Source: Apostichopus japonicus (Eukaryota; Echinodermata; Holothuroidea; Aspidochirotida; Stichopodidae). From it: a stretch of 64,000 nt of DNA. This document shows positions 1 through 12,014 of the stretch, in pieces (within the stretch, counting starts at the first letter, position 1; each line of letters opens with the position of its first letter). The notes under the pieces are model-generated. The model did not search any database. It saw only the letters and a program-made list of their open reading frames with translations, and was not told the origin of the DNA. A program made the position numbers and the translations under genes. Location: NCBI RefSeq assembly GCF_037975245.1, contig NC_092566.1:10507501-10571500 (forward strand). The letters are read 5' to 3'.

Positions 1-1712
1 TTCCATAGTGCAGATAATATTGTTGTAACGTTGCTTTTACCTTCAGAAGACTATAGATTCAACTTGCAATACCAACACGTGTGTGCGATTACTATATACC
101 TTCATGTTAAGTTTTCATTGTTAGTGCCTTATAAAGATAAACACTGAACAATATTATAATATAATAATATTATGTCATGGATTAGAGCATAATTTATACA
201 AGTATTGACTTTATACTTTAAAAGTGTTTATAAGTTACTATGAGAGACAAATTGTTTTTTTTTTAAATGAATTTGATATATACAAAAGCATTCAACAAGC
301 ACATTACACTGAAATTACTTGTTTTAAATCAAGAGTGGTTATTGTTGCACTTCAATAGTCATTCACGTGTAAGCAAAGACTTACTTTGTGCATACGTTAA
401 CGATGGGACCAAAAGAAAGATGGTCACAAATATGAGAATTTGTCGGCCCTTCCAGGGAAGCGCTTTCTTTGAAGTCATTTTCTGGAGAAAGGAAAAATAA
501 TGGAAAAAATGCACAAAAAGTAAAAATAAAAGCGCTGTTTGCAGAATTGATCTTAGCATTTCCACGAACTCAATTGTATAAGACCTGTGTGATAAAAGTT
601 ACAGATAGTTGCAAACAGAGTACATGCATAGGGATGCTGAGGTGCAGTTGAACCAAAACAAAACAACTTTTCCGACTTAAGGGCAAGCATAATTTGTGAT
701 GGATGTAGTACTCATGTGTTTCAATAGATAGGATTTGAGTATGAAAGTATGAAACATGTCACCACAGAGCCATCAATGATTATATGTGCTTTGTTTAGTA
801 ATTTTATTGTTTATCCTTTCATATCTCTATCCTTTCATAAATTTTAATGAATTTTAACAATATAATTACTTAATATTTATCAAAATAAGATTATAATTGG
901 TCAAACTAAGGAAACAACACTTTAGCGGTTTTTTAATATTTATTCATTTTCCATAAATTCAGAGATTAATGAATTATTTTCGTTTCGTCGCCCAGACATA
1001 TTTTGCATGTTGGAGTTACTCACATATAAGGGAAAAAAATTGTAAAATACTCAGAAATAGGAGTAATTTTTTACCCTGCATTATTTAGAATTAGGCGTTA
1101 CTATAGAGTTAAGCTTATTCAGTTATAATATTGGTATGAGATGTTTGTATCAAGTAACGTTAAGACACGTGACAAATATCACCGCAAAAGAGCTAGTTTG
1201 AGCAGAGAATTTGTATTTCTGAGGTCACCGGTTCGAATCCACTAATTATATTCAATTATATATATATTTGTTTACTATTTTTCAATCAGGCTTTTGTTGC
1301 TGATCTATTTTACTTTTTGTCTAATTGTAATTTTACTTTACTGATTGTTCGTATAGTTTGTGTGTGTTTTTTCCTCATTTGGGTTGTGGCCTCTTTTGGG
1401 TTGAAAAATGAACTGATTTTCATGGTAACCATTCTACCACATGTAAGTTAAAGTAGGAGCCGTAAATAATTAAAAATGATGTTTGGGTTTTATAGTCTGG
1501 AAACATACATGTTTTGCGAGACTCTCTGCAAACGCACAGAACTCAAAGTCCAATCACCATTCTTCTCACTGCGTCAATCTCACATATACGAAAATAAATC
1601 AGTGTGGTTTAGTTCATCGGTTCAGGCTACATCAAAGTAAGCACAAAAAGATAAACTGATTTATCTTTTCAGTGCATCTAAGGACTGCAAAGGCACTATA
1701 TATGTATGAAAC
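1..1712. other. AT-rich non-coding stretch
   Basis: I see no gene here. Open frames are under 80 codons, lack family motifs and overlap each other. The only structured item is a tRNA-like segment near 1180-1250, listed separately. Confidence 0.6.
1180..1250 (+). other. Degenerate tRNA-like fragment (Thr-UGU-like)
   Basis: The segment has a perfect B-box (GGTTCGAATCC, about 1230-1240) and a D-arm-like GAGCTAGTTTGAGC. A 4-bp stem AGAA/TTCT encloses a 7-base loop TTTGTAT that would place UGU as anticodon. The T-stem and acceptor stem do not pair properly, so it is more likely a tRNA pseudogene or the remnant of a SINE head than a working tRNA. Confidence 0.25.
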
Positions 1713-2078
1713 CAGTGGCGTAGGAAGGTACTTTTGAGTGGGGGGGGGCTGAAGTTTGATGGCCGGCCTGGGGGAGGGGTCTAAGGGGAGGGGTGTCCCC
1801 CTCCCCATTGGATATTTTTTGCATTTCCAGGTTGCCTCAGATGCAATTTGGTGCAATATAGCACACTTCAACACCCACTCCATTTTGTAAATAATTTTGC
1901 ATTTTCACCTGGCCTTAGATGCAATTTGGTGCTCCAAATTAGATTTTTTTTCTCATTTGGAAATGAAAAAGGGGTTTCTGACTTGCGAAGCGGGGGGGGG
2001 GGGGCGAAATGATACTTCCGCCCCCATATTTTTCACTGGGGGGCTGGCGCCCCCAGACTCCCGGTTCCTACGCCCTTG
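1713..2078. mobile_element. Short non-autonomous DNA transposon (MITE)
   Basis: The left end reads CAGTGGCGTAGGAAG and the right end, reverse-complemented, reads CAAGGGCGTAGGAACC, giving terminal inverted repeats of about 15 bp. The left flank TATGAAAC and the right flank TATAATGAAAC look like one target duplication with a small insertion. The inside is non-coding, with G/C runs and an internal direct repeat (GATGCAATTTGGTGC, twice). A CAGNGGCG start with a roughly 8-bp duplication suggests a hAT-like source. Confidence 0.55.
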
Positions 2079-2204
2079 TATAATGAAACCAATCATACGA
2101 CATTTTCATTATACTTCAAAAACACAATGATTGCGAGAAGAGTTTGATTGTCTGACGGTCCTTGATGGGGACTTGAGTGTCCCTCCTGATCTCTTTTTTT
2201 CTAC

Positions 2205-3012
2205 TAAACTAAACTAAACTCGCTGGATGACTGGCTAATGAATAAATGACTGACCAACTGAGAGACTGGGTGACTGAGTGATCAGAATACTGCATCCTTT
2301 TCTGATTAAAGACTGCTTGACTAATTGACTAACTGGATGACTGACTAATTGAATAAATGACTGACTAACTGAAAGATTGAGTGATTGACTGATCTGCTTA
2401 CTGCCTCGGTTACTGATTAAAGACTGATTGACTAACTGACTGAGTGCGTGAGTGATTGGCTGTGTGACTAACTGGATGACTGACTAATTGATTAAATGAC
2501 TGACTAACTGAAAGAGTGAGTGTTTGACTGATCTGCTTACTGCCTCGGTTACTGATTAAAGACTGATTGACTAACTAACTGAGTGCGTGAGTGATTAACT
2601 GTGTGACTAACTGGATGACTGACTAATTGAATAAATGACTGACTAACTGAAAGACTGAGTGACTGAGAGATTAACTGATCTGATTACTGATCGAAAGACT
2701 GATAGCCTGGACTAACCTATGGAATGACTGCCTGAGTTAGAGGCTGACTGACTGACTTATTACGACACTGACTGGGTTAGTGACTAACTGATTGAATTAA
2801 TGACTAACAAACTGATTAACTGAAACAATGTCTTGTTTCCTGACTCAGTTACTGGCTGAAAGACTGATTGACTAACTGATGGAATGACTGAGTAACTGAT
2901 GAAATGACTGACTGAATGAACGAAAGACTGATTGAATGAGTTGTTGACTAACGGCGTGACTGACTGACTAAAAGAGTGTCTGACTGACGCAGTGACTAAC
3001 TGGCTGACTTGG
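2205..3012. repeat. Degenerate TGACTAACTGAA minisatellite with 139-bp higher-order unit
   Basis: About 800 bp are built from variants of GACTGACTAACTGAATGA. A larger unit is also visible: CTGGATGACTGACTAATT recurs at 2333, 2472 and 2611, exactly 139 bp apart each time. The unit includes the landmark CTGCCTCGGTTACTG. Further right the array decays. The Ser/Val/Gln-rich minus-strand frame (2784-3017) is only the repeat read as protein. Confidence 0.85.
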
Positions 3013-4274
3013 TACATGTTATATGTCGCTTAAATTTTGCTAACATATATAAAGCCGCAAGAAAACTGGAAATCTTCCCGAGCACATATACCATATTTTT
3101 AGTCACTGTTTTGTAGTATGAATCAATGAGTTTTAGAAACCTTCTTTTTGACAGCACTGGAAAACTTGTCATAGTTGTTATTCGAAAGAAAATGAAAAAA
3201 AGAATGTTCAAGTCCTTTGTCTGATATTAATATTTAATTTTCGATAGTGCAAAGATTGCTGGTCAACCTATAGTTTGTTTAATTCCGCCAGACGGGATTG
3301 AAGGATTTTTTTTATTGTTGCATCTTTATCATGATATGACGTCAATGTAATACCTCAACTCAACCACATAGTCCCCCCACCCCTCGCTTTTTTTTTCAAA
3401 AGTAGATTCATAATTTTCATACAATAGCATACAACGAACCTTTGAACCGTAAAATTGATGGTTCACTCGATCAGAATAATCGCGTGTGGTGATATCTTGA
3501 TAAACATTGAACATTGAATATTGATATCAACAATATGTTATCAAAGTGAACTTATACTCAGTTCATTAACCTATATCATGTAGTGTCAGGTTTAATCAAA
3601 CTAATCATGCCCTCATTTTTTCGATTATTTATAAAGTTGAGACTTGTTTATCTTGTCGAAGTGATTTATATATATTTAGTAATCATCCTCAGTGACAGTT
3701 CCATCTATCATACTACAACTCAATCACAATCGAACGAAAGAAATACAAACAACACTTAACAGGTAGGTAACATGATCATTTGTATTTCACTCGGGGTTTT
3801 CAGTTCTGACGTTGTAAGGTATACGTGAGAATTTAGGTATCACTTCGGAACAACATGCATGTGTATACGGGGGGGTCATAGATTCCTTAACCCCCACCTC
3901 CCCCCCCCCAAGTACTAAAGTACAATTTATTATACAGATATGGTACATTCATTCTTGCGCCGCCATTACTTCTCCTATTTTTCGCTTCCAATATACTGGC
4001 TAAACCTGACCAGGGCGGGGTATATACTTGAGTCCATTTAGTAAATGTAGCATTTATGATGTCCCACTGAGATATTGTAAAGAATTCTAAGAGTAAAGAA
4101 TTTTTTTACCAAATGATTGAGCTGGTCAAATTTGGTGAAAACTTTGACCTTTGGCAAAACGAAATCTTACTGTTTTTAGGGGAGAATGTTCCTCGTTCTA
4201 ATTACTATTTGCTTGCTCCCCCCCCCCCCCCCCTGCGGATCATTACATTCGAACGATTATTTCTTTTTCTTTTT
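3013..4274. other. Non-coding stretch, no feature recognised
   Basis: AT-rich sequence with isolated poly-C/poly-G runs (near 3870-3910 and 4202-4215). Open frames are short and motif-free. Confidence 0.5.
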
Positions 4275-4276
4275 TA

Positions 4277-4563
4277 AATTCTTTGGAAAAATAAGTCCGG
4301 GCGTATTAGCGGGTAACAACTTAACTCTCAATTATTCAGACAGGATTTAGGTGGGGGGGGGGGGGGGGCTCAATATGATTGATATGTTATTGCAATGAAA
4401 GCCTCCTACTATGTATCTACGTTTGCTTTATAACGAGTTCAGATTTCTTCTCAAAATTACAATGTAGACATTTTTTTTTTTTATTTTTTTTTTTATTTTT
4501 TTTTTACAAAACGGTGACTATTATTACCCGCTAATACGCCCGGACTTATTTTTCCAAAGAATT
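4277..4563. mobile_element. Foldback/MITE with perfect 42-bp inverted arms
   Basis: Bases 4275-4316 and 4524-4565 are perfect reverse complements over 42 bp. The outer ends are TA followed by AATTCTTTGG, and the mirror image ends in TA. A TA duplication with 40-bp inverted repeats would suit a Tc1/mariner-type MITE of 287 bp. The interior holds a poly-G run and long T runs and is non-coding. Perfect arms suggest a young insertion or recent gene conversion. Confidence 0.6.
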
Positions 4564-4566
4564 TAG

Positions 4567-4966
4567 AGAGGGCGTTGTGGTCAAGTGGTTAAGGCAATGG
4601 ACTTGTGATCTAAGGATTACAGGTTCGAGCCCTGGCCAGATCATTGCGTTGTGTCCTTGGGCAAGGCGCTTTATCTCCATTGCCTCTCTTCACCCAGGTG
4701 TATAAATGGGGACCTGCGAGGTAACTTGTAAATATAGTTGCGTGCGCCGGTTTGTGGCTGCACCCTATGGGAAGTCCCCCAGGGGACACGTGGTTGTGGT
4801 GCACTGTGGTGCCCCAGGAGAGATTGATTGAATTGTGCACACTTTGGTGTGTGGGTGTGACAAGTTACCAATGACCAGGGGTTAATAATAATCTTGCGCC
4901 TTGAGCACCCTGCAGGGTGGATATGTGCGCATTATAAATCTCTGTTATTATTATTATTATTATTTT
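4567..4966 (+). mobile_element. tRNA-derived SINE
   Basis: The 5' head carries Pol III promoter boxes: an A-box-like TGGTCAAGTGGTTAAGG (about 4577) and a B-box GGTTCGAGCCC (4622). A tRNA-unrelated body follows (TTGTGTCCTTGGGCAAGGCG; later CTTGAGCACCCTGCAGGGTG), then an ATT-repeat tail (about 4946-4966). This is the standard layout of animal SINEs mobilised by a partner LINE. Minus-strand open frames over it (4610-4871) are shadows. I could not find a clean target duplication. Confidence 0.8.
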
Positions 4967-6512
4967 GAGCTGATAAGGCAAATTTGTAAGTAATGCTTTT
5001 TGGAAGGATCTGTTTCACTGAGCCCTGTACTTGCTTTGTTAAGCATTGTTATCCTAATCCCCAAGAAATGATAAAGCTTTGATTTTAGGTCAGCCCGTCT
5101 GGAACAATACTTTAATATTGATTGATAACAAGCCTGCATTTGACCTTCATTTTGGGCTCAAGGGGGAATGACTTTCATTAATGACTTAATTAATGAACTT
5201 AAGGGAAAGTTTTTTGCATATTATCAAATCATAAATACTAATTTAAGGTAAATGTCAACTTTCTCGAATTTTATGGGATTCTTGAGGCCATCAAGGCTAC
5301 ACGGGACACAATTCTATAGGAAACTTATCTATCGATTAATTAACCCAATAAACATGAATATCATTCTTAAGAGCAATCATATGTGTTGTATAAGGCTATT
5401 TAAGATAAACTGATAAATCGTCTGAAATTTGTAATAAATCCTACACAACAGTGGCCTCGTACACACTTGATGTGCCCGGGCTTTCTTTCTCCATGTATTG
5501 TTCTATTCCTTTCCATTGTTCCAGTGATGGACAATTAAGGTGGTTTCAGTATACTAGGCTACTCCACAGAATTATTTCTATCAACAAATATCTTTTATCT
5601 TATAAATGCTATAGACTGCAGCCAGCGATAACCGAAAAGATTGAACTTTTTTTTCTGTAAATTGTTATAATACCTCAGCCATTTGGAGCTATCGACACGA
5701 CATCTTCATGTACGCTTTCATGAACTCCTATACACGAATGGAAACCATCTTACACCACCCTATATAGGTCTTCGTCAAATATCTCAATTTGAACATATAT
5801 GAATTGCGAAAATAACAATATCTAGTATAGGAGGAATTCATTAAACTTACATTAAAAAAAATGTTTGCTTAATGAAGGAGAGAAGATAATTTAACAGAAA
5901 AGAATAGTATATACGTTCACAAGTAAAGAAGCAAACACAGTAAAAAAAATTAATAATAAACTTACAGGCAGACTCTTCAGGGAGAACCTTCCTCAAACCA
6001 AAATCTTGACTTCTCCTCCCAGTCATAAAACAGTATAGATGCTTCTGGCACTGTGTGAGTATTGTAAGAATATCAACATGTACTGCGTAGCTCAAGCATT
6101 GAATCTGAAGGTGGCAGGTTTTGGACTTTGGTCTATATACTTTTGATAATGTCATGCGTACACAAAGATAAACGCGGAAGATACAGCGTAATCTATACCT
6201 AAGTCAACAGCGCCGAGTGTAGTAGTGTACATGCAGTTGAATGTTATGTGTGCGTTTGCTGGTGCAGGTGTAAGAGTGTGTGAGGGTGTAACACTTAAAC
6301 TTATAGCATACACATAATAGCAATACACATCTTATATCAAGCCATGATTCCTTCTAATTTCGCAATCCATGTCCGTTTTCTGAGAACATTTAGTTCAATC
6401 TACCCGCATGCTTTTCTCTCTCTCTCCTTCTCCATCCTATTGACTACCAGTCCATTTCTCTTCCTTCGTCGCATGGTTCGTGGTATGTCAATGATTTCGT
6501 TTGCCATGACAG
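4967..6512. other. Non-coding stretch with one weak exon-like segment
   Basis: No gene is supportable. The minus strand at about 5970-6110 has an acceptor-like CCTTCAG and a GTAAG-like donor, but each frame across it is broken, so I do not call an exon. Confidence 0.45.
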
Positions 6513-6735
6513 CAGTGGCGTACTAAGCGGGGCCGGGGGCAAGGCGCAGGGCGGTCCGCCCGGGTTCCAGTCAGGGGGGGGGGTGCCACGCCACATATTG
6601 ATCATATATAGTCAGTTCAAAGCTTTGCCAAAGATAGCATCATTTTCCCCCTCCCCTTGGACCCTCCCGGACAGGTCGGCATCCCCTGCACGGGGTGACA
6701 AAGGAAGGATCCGTCCTATTCTAGGTACGCCACTG
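6513..6735. mobile_element. Short hAT-like MITE
   Basis: The left end CAGTGGCGTACTAAG pairs with the right end (reverse complement CAGTGGCGTACCTAG). Flanks are CATGACAG on the left and CATCTCAG on the right, an 8-bp duplication with two mismatches, as expected for an older hAT-type insertion. The interior is 223 bp, GC-rich and non-coding. Confidence 0.6.
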
Positions 6736-7288
6736 CATCTCAGCATGTTAAAGACTGTAGCTATGTAGTTCTTCTGTTATAGTTCATTTCTCTTCGATAG
6801 AGATATACTGGTAGCTTTAACCTTAGCCCGATTGCAAAATCGAGCCAATTACCGTATTTGCTACCATCTTAGGGATTGCAAGCTCATTCAACTAAATCCA
6901 ATTGTGTATATGCAGTTTCTTACGTAGACCAGTGGTACTGAGTTGATTTCCGACAAGATCATGGAAACCAACCAGTTGAAAACGATGCAGTTCCTCACTA
7001 ATCAAATTTTATTTAAAAATGACAGAGAGATAGGGGAATAGGTCCGATTCATAATTTCATGTGATTTAAATAGCCTTGCATGACGTCACGCTACAATATA
7101 TATGGAGATAATAGAGTTTAACTAGTCCTTTCTAATATATGTGTTCTACTCTTGGTATAGTGTAGTATATAACACTAGTGACCACTGTAACTTGTGACTT
7201 ATATGTACACCTTTCTGTAATAAAACTTAATATAATACAATCATTAGGTCCCCAGTTCGAGTCACTCCAAGATTAATGTATGTCGTTC

Positions 7289-7415
7289 AGTTACATAGTT
7301 GTTGACAATTCATAATCATGGACGTTAAATATGAATCTATAGAAACTGACTTCGGTCTGCTTGCGGCTTTGATAAGCCAATGAGGCTTCTTCGCGAGTTC
7401 CTGCTTGCACGAGGG
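7289..7415 (+). repeat. Dispersed repeat, copy 1 of 2
   Basis: This segment is about 85-90% identical by eye to 10332-10463. Shared blocks include GTTGACAATT, ATAATCATGGACGTTAAATA, GACTTCGGTC and GCCAATGAGGCTTCTTCGCG. It is non-coding. A B-box-like GTTCGAGTC lies just upstream of this copy (about 7257), so a SINE origin is possible but unproven. Confidence 0.7.
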
Positions 7416-9068
7416 TTTAAATTACATAAATACAAACATAAATTATGATCAGAAGCTCAAAGTGTGGTATTGGCAAGTGTCGCTGTCTAGATAAGATCTT
7501 TCACAGGTGATACTATATACACAAGGCCTTAACCCAGGTACCTATCACTAATGTTGACAATTAGGGTGTGAATATAAAGGACCTTGAAAACCTTAAATAT
7601 AAATAAAGTCTCACGTAAACATGTTCAAGTGTTAATGACCTAGTGCATGGGGTGCGTGATAAAACTCATTCGGTTACTGATAACAACAAGGCGTTTACTC
7701 ATGTTTTTAGCGAGCTGTGTATGGGTGTGATATACTCATAGCCCTTGACAGCTAGACCCTGCCCTCTTGCTTGCGGGATGACGGGTGGGGTGGGGAGGGT
7801 GCTGGGGGCGGATTCAATGCCGATGATCATTCGCAGTTATACATTCATCCAGCAAGATCTGTTCCAACTCCCTGACTTTATAGCTATACTTTAAAGGTTC
7901 AAATAAGATTACTCTTACGTAGTATATTGACTTAAAATAATCTATTCGTTTAAACAGATAAAACCCGATCCTTTTTGTGGGGGGGGGGTGCTTTTCTGGG
8001 TTTTTTATCTCAAGATTGTTTCTTTCTGGTCCTGTTTATATAGCTACTGATTAATCTAGCCTATATGATTAAAAATCTAGTTGCAAATTCTTTAACAAAG
8101 TCTTTTTCTTAAGGGATTGAAACCCCCCCCCCCCACCCCACCCCCTTCTCCTCAATGAACACTTCAACTTCATCGTCCTTGTTCATAAAGTTTCCTCAGC
8201 TATGAAAGTCTCTGCCGAAAAAGATATAAAAATCATTAGGCTATATGAAGAATGCTTATCTTGCAGACAACAAACAATGACTGAGGGGAGAAAAGACGGG
8301 ACAGTCCCTTTCTTCTAACCTGCACATTATTTATATATTATTCTTTCTGTTTTGTTTAGGGCGTTCTTATCTCTTGTCCTCCTATCGCGTCAATGCATCA
8401 AACTTCAAATGTGAAGAGCCCCATTAGTGTGTTTGTGGCATAATGACTTCTGTCAGTCTGTTGGTGCGACCACAGACTGTGGCTAAGTTTGATCATTAAA
8501 CTATCTTACTAACCAATACAGAGGATAAAGGAGGGACTTATTGTTGTTATTTATCTTTAGAGCATTGCGATCACTCTCCCCCTCTCTCTCACTTTCCCTC
8601 TCTCCACCTCTCTCACTGTCTCTGTCTCTCTTACCACCTCTCTAGCGCTCTCTTTATTTAATGTAGGACAGTCTTATCTTGTTGCCTCTGAAAACTTCAA
8701 GTGTTTTAAAGGTGCAATGGTTTCTTTATGACAGCGTTGTACGTTGAAATGTACCTCTGTTGTTTAGTTTCGCAATTAACTTGTGCACGATAGTAACCTT
8801 TGGGATACCATGTGATAAGCTTAGATCACCCGATTGTGAATACAAATGAATGGCACGGATGGTAAGAATATCAGGTTCAAATAACCTTATGTTGTGTATG
8901 TATATACAAAGGTTATGAAACACAACGCAGTAAAATTATCAAGCTCTTCAACGGGGGTCACCAACATATTAACAGAGCACCTCCTTGCACCGCCCCCCCC
9001 CCCCCCTCCCTCATCCTATCGCTCCTTCCAAGGATAGTCACTCCCAGATAAATGTATGTCGTCCAGTT
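7416..9068. other. Non-coding stretch
   Basis: No gene seen. It contains poly-G/poly-C runs (7979, 8127, 8993), a CT-rich simple tract near 8575-8645 and short open frames without motifs. Confidence 0.5.
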
Positions 9069-9260
9069 CATGGGCGGCGATCCGTACTTCCGAGTGGGGG
9101 GGATATGACCTTGTTCACTATCTAAGCGTAGCGCGACCATGAGTTGGCGCGAAGCGTACAAGAAAATTTTGGGATTTACAAACCCTCTAGATGGCCGGAA
9201 ACGGCACTTGCCGAGGTTTCCAAGCGGCATACCCAACTTTAAAATAGGGATATCATGTCC
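9069..9260 (+). mobile_element. Left end of a hAT-like MITE (truncated)
   Basis: The start CATGGGCGGCGATCC is nearly the same terminal motif as the complete element at 43633-44785. The internal module ATCTAAGCG...GTTGGCGCGAAGCGTACAAG is shared with at least six other places in the window. No matching right end or target duplication is visible, so the copy is cut off. Confidence 0.55.
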
Positions 9261-9510
9261 GAAATATCTCATAATCAGGATCCAAAATACTGTTTTTTTT
9301 AATTTCGGGTGTTATTTTGGGAAAATTGCACCTGTCAATCTTGTTTCAGGCGCTACGTTAGAATGTTCGAGAGCTCTTTATATTATTCGATGAAGAAACT
9401 GGCCTCATGCAGGCTATTATAGGCCTATACACATGCAATACACAATTACACATAGTTACATTCCTAGGTACCGATTGCTAGGGCATCCAGGTGAAACGTA
9501 CGTGTATTAA

Positions 9511-9883
9511 CAGGGGCGTCGGAAGCTATTTGGGATTGGTACGGAAGATCAGAGTGTGGCCATCTACCATAATTATCGGGGGGGGGGGGACGTTTGGAAG
9601 GTCAAACTACGCTACGCGCCACCATTGGTTGGCGCGTAGCGTAATGGAGAAAATTTTGAAAAAATGCCTCCCAGATTGCAGGAAATGGCACTTCCCGAGC
9701 TTTTCTTCTGTGCATTCTCCCTTGTCTGTTTTTGTACCCGATTAATCTTCTGAAACACATTTTGAAGTATGTTTCATTTTGGTTCTTTATTTTTTGCCTT
9801 TTTTTCTTCTTAGTGCTACTTTTTTTTCTCCATTTTTTTTTGCGCCGTGAATATTGGTCCGACGAACCGCTCCGACGCCCCTA
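9511..9883. mobile_element. MITE with 5-bp target duplication ATTAA
   Basis: The left end is CAGGGGCGTCGGAAGC; the right end reverse-complemented is TAGGGGCGTCGGAGCG. Perfect 5-bp flanks ATTAA sit at 9506-9510 and 9884-9888. Inside, 9607-9643 forms a hairpin with a perfect 14-bp stem (TACGCTACGCGCCA against TGGCGCGTAGCGTA), the same hairpin module found in other MITEs here. The 84-residue frame across it is not a gene. Confidence 0.7.
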
Positions 9884-9888
9884 ATTAA

Positions 9889-10331
9889 GCATTACCCTGG
9901 TAACATGAGATTCTCAGCTGTTCGAGGGAACATGTACGTTTGTAGGCCTACTATAGGGCCTATATGAATACTATGAGGGTGCATATATGTACTATATCAA
10001 TACCGTGGGCGCAATAATACATTTTGCTGTTATAGGGCCAATGAAGCCTACAGTCAACTATTCTTGCTTTATAAAGACGGTTTATTTAAAAAGATCGCAC
10101 TGCGTTTATGGTAGGCGAGAAATGAAGCTAAAAAAGAGCCGTACATTCACGATGATGCATAAATCACTGTTGAAGTATATATAGATGCTAAGAATCGTTA
10201 TGGATAATCAAACATACCGACTGCAAAGAACTACACTAAATAAATCTAAACGAGATATGATATACATTCCATGTACTACCACCGCATGCAACCAGGCAGG
10301 AATGATGATTACCTCTTAGTCGCAACAGACT
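9889..10331. other. Non-coding spacer
   Basis: AT-rich, with a cluster of AGGCCTA-type motifs near 9940-9970. No coding or RNA feature seen. Confidence 0.45.
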
Positions 10332-10463
10332 CCAGTTACAGAATTGTTGACAATTAACAGTTGATAATCATGGACGTTAAATATGAACGTAAGAGACTGA
10401 CTTCGGTCAGCTTGCGACTTTGATAAGCCAATGAGGCTTCTTCGCGAGTTCCTGCTTGCAGGA
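10332..10463 (+). repeat. Dispersed repeat, copy 2 of 2
   Basis: Same family and orientation as 7289-7415, ending just upstream of the large CACTA-like element. Only these two copies are visible in the window. Confidence 0.7.
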
Positions 10464-10549
10464 TGATCTAAAATACAAATACAAATGATGTCTCTGAAAT
10501 CACTGAAAATTCCTTTGAGAATCCCTGACGTTAACTTCCGGGCAAACTA

Positions 10550-10790
10550 CACTCTAAAAAATAAAGTGCTAAAAATAGCATTAATAGTGTTATTTTATAG
10601 CACTTAGCAAGAGCCCTATGAAGGATTGCACCGAAGGTGCGAGTTTCTGCACTTATGTAGGTGCTTCAACGTTTAGCACCCAAAAAGTGCTATTTATTTA
10701 GCACTTAAAGAGCTCTTTAGTAATTCTTAAAGTGCTGAGTTGGCCTCTACTGTAAGTGCAAGTGCACTAGAATTATAAATATTATCAACA
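10550..10790 (+). repeat. Left terminal and subterminal repeats of the CACTA-like element
   Basis: The 11-bp terminal repeat is followed by at least eight copies of AAGTGCT, AGCACTT or close variants, and by small palindromes such as GCACCGAAGGTGC (10630). Such arrays are known transposase-binding regions in plant CACTA elements; here that role is inferred. Confidence 0.65.
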
Positions 10791-12014
10791 AAATATACAT
10801 AGTTTATACAGAAAAAAATGAATGAACGACAACATTTGTTAACATTTTCTTCCTTTATTGCAAACCCTGTGTAAAATGCAAGAACAAAAGTAGCAGAATG
10901 AACAAGTTTGTCAATTATTCTGCATGTTTAAAAACATAATAATAGTACAGAAAGGCATTAAATAAGGTTGTTTAAATCTATGAAAACCACATGCAAACCG
11001 GCAAAATATGATATAAACTTTAAAAAAAAGATGTTACATGAAATTAGTGGATAATTTACAAGTGTTACATTGCCAGATTAACTTTTAATAGAGAAGCTAT
11101 GGCAAATAAGGGAAAAAAATGAAATTCCATTCCTTTTCGTGTGCTTGATTGCTTTCAAAATATAGTATTGAACTATAAAGTTTCTACTGCAGTGCTTTTT
11201 ATTTTCTCAATCCTAATATTGTACTGTTAGTAGAAAAAGCTTAAAAGGAGCTGTAATGTACACAATACTCTCCAATATTTCTCTTTTTAAATTTTCTTTG
11301 GGGGAGTGGGTCACCATAAGCTTGTGTTACTTGAAGTCTTTGTAAACAACATAGTTCTTTTCATCGCAGTACTCCACTGTAAGAAATTTCAACATCCTGT
11401 CTAATGGAATAAGCTGCTGTAATATTTTATCAATTCTTATTTACAGCTATTAGCTTTGCCCTTATCTCACTCCTTACGATTATAATGATGAACTTCATTT
11501 TGTCATGTGCTTAAAACTAAATTACAACAAATATTAAGTCAAAAGATGAAAGCAACAAGTTTTAAAAAAGAAAAGAATGCAGAGCAGATATATGTTACTT
11601 CGTTCTAGTTAAAAAAAGAACCCTTTCTGAATAGTAAAATAGGATACCTCAACAACAGTAAGTTTGCAACCAGACTTAAACACGTTTTTTAGAGCAATTG
11701 AAATTTTCTGGCATATTCCCATTTTGTAATTTTTTTGGTCCAGGGTGCATACAGATTTTGTATACCTCTCTCTCCCTCAAAGTTACATCAATTTTAAATG
11801 AAACCTGTGATCCTTTTCCTCATAATTATGATTATAATGATGAACTCAATTTTGTCAAGTGTGCAAAACTAAGTTACAAAGAACATGATATTGGAAAACA
11901 TATTGGTGCAATAAGTTTGAAAAAAATACATAAAGTTCATGTACATGTTTTTAAAGAACTAGTGTAAAAGGAAGCCTTTTTTTCAGTGTTTCTACTTACA
12001 TGCACTACAATACT
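10791..12014. other. Non-coding 3' region of the transposon's minus-strand gene
   Basis: AT-rich; no coding frame matches the known cargo. Between the left subterminal repeats and the stop codon of the accessory gene it probably holds its 3' UTR. The plus-strand 89-residue frame at 11698-11967 lacks motifs and is not called. Confidence 0.45.

Noticed and set aside
5847-6155. 102-residue minus-strand ORF with an exon-like segment at about 5970-6110
   Set aside because: Acceptor and donor exist, and a second frame reads YDWEEKSRFWFEEGSP, but every frame across it is broken and no partner exon was found.
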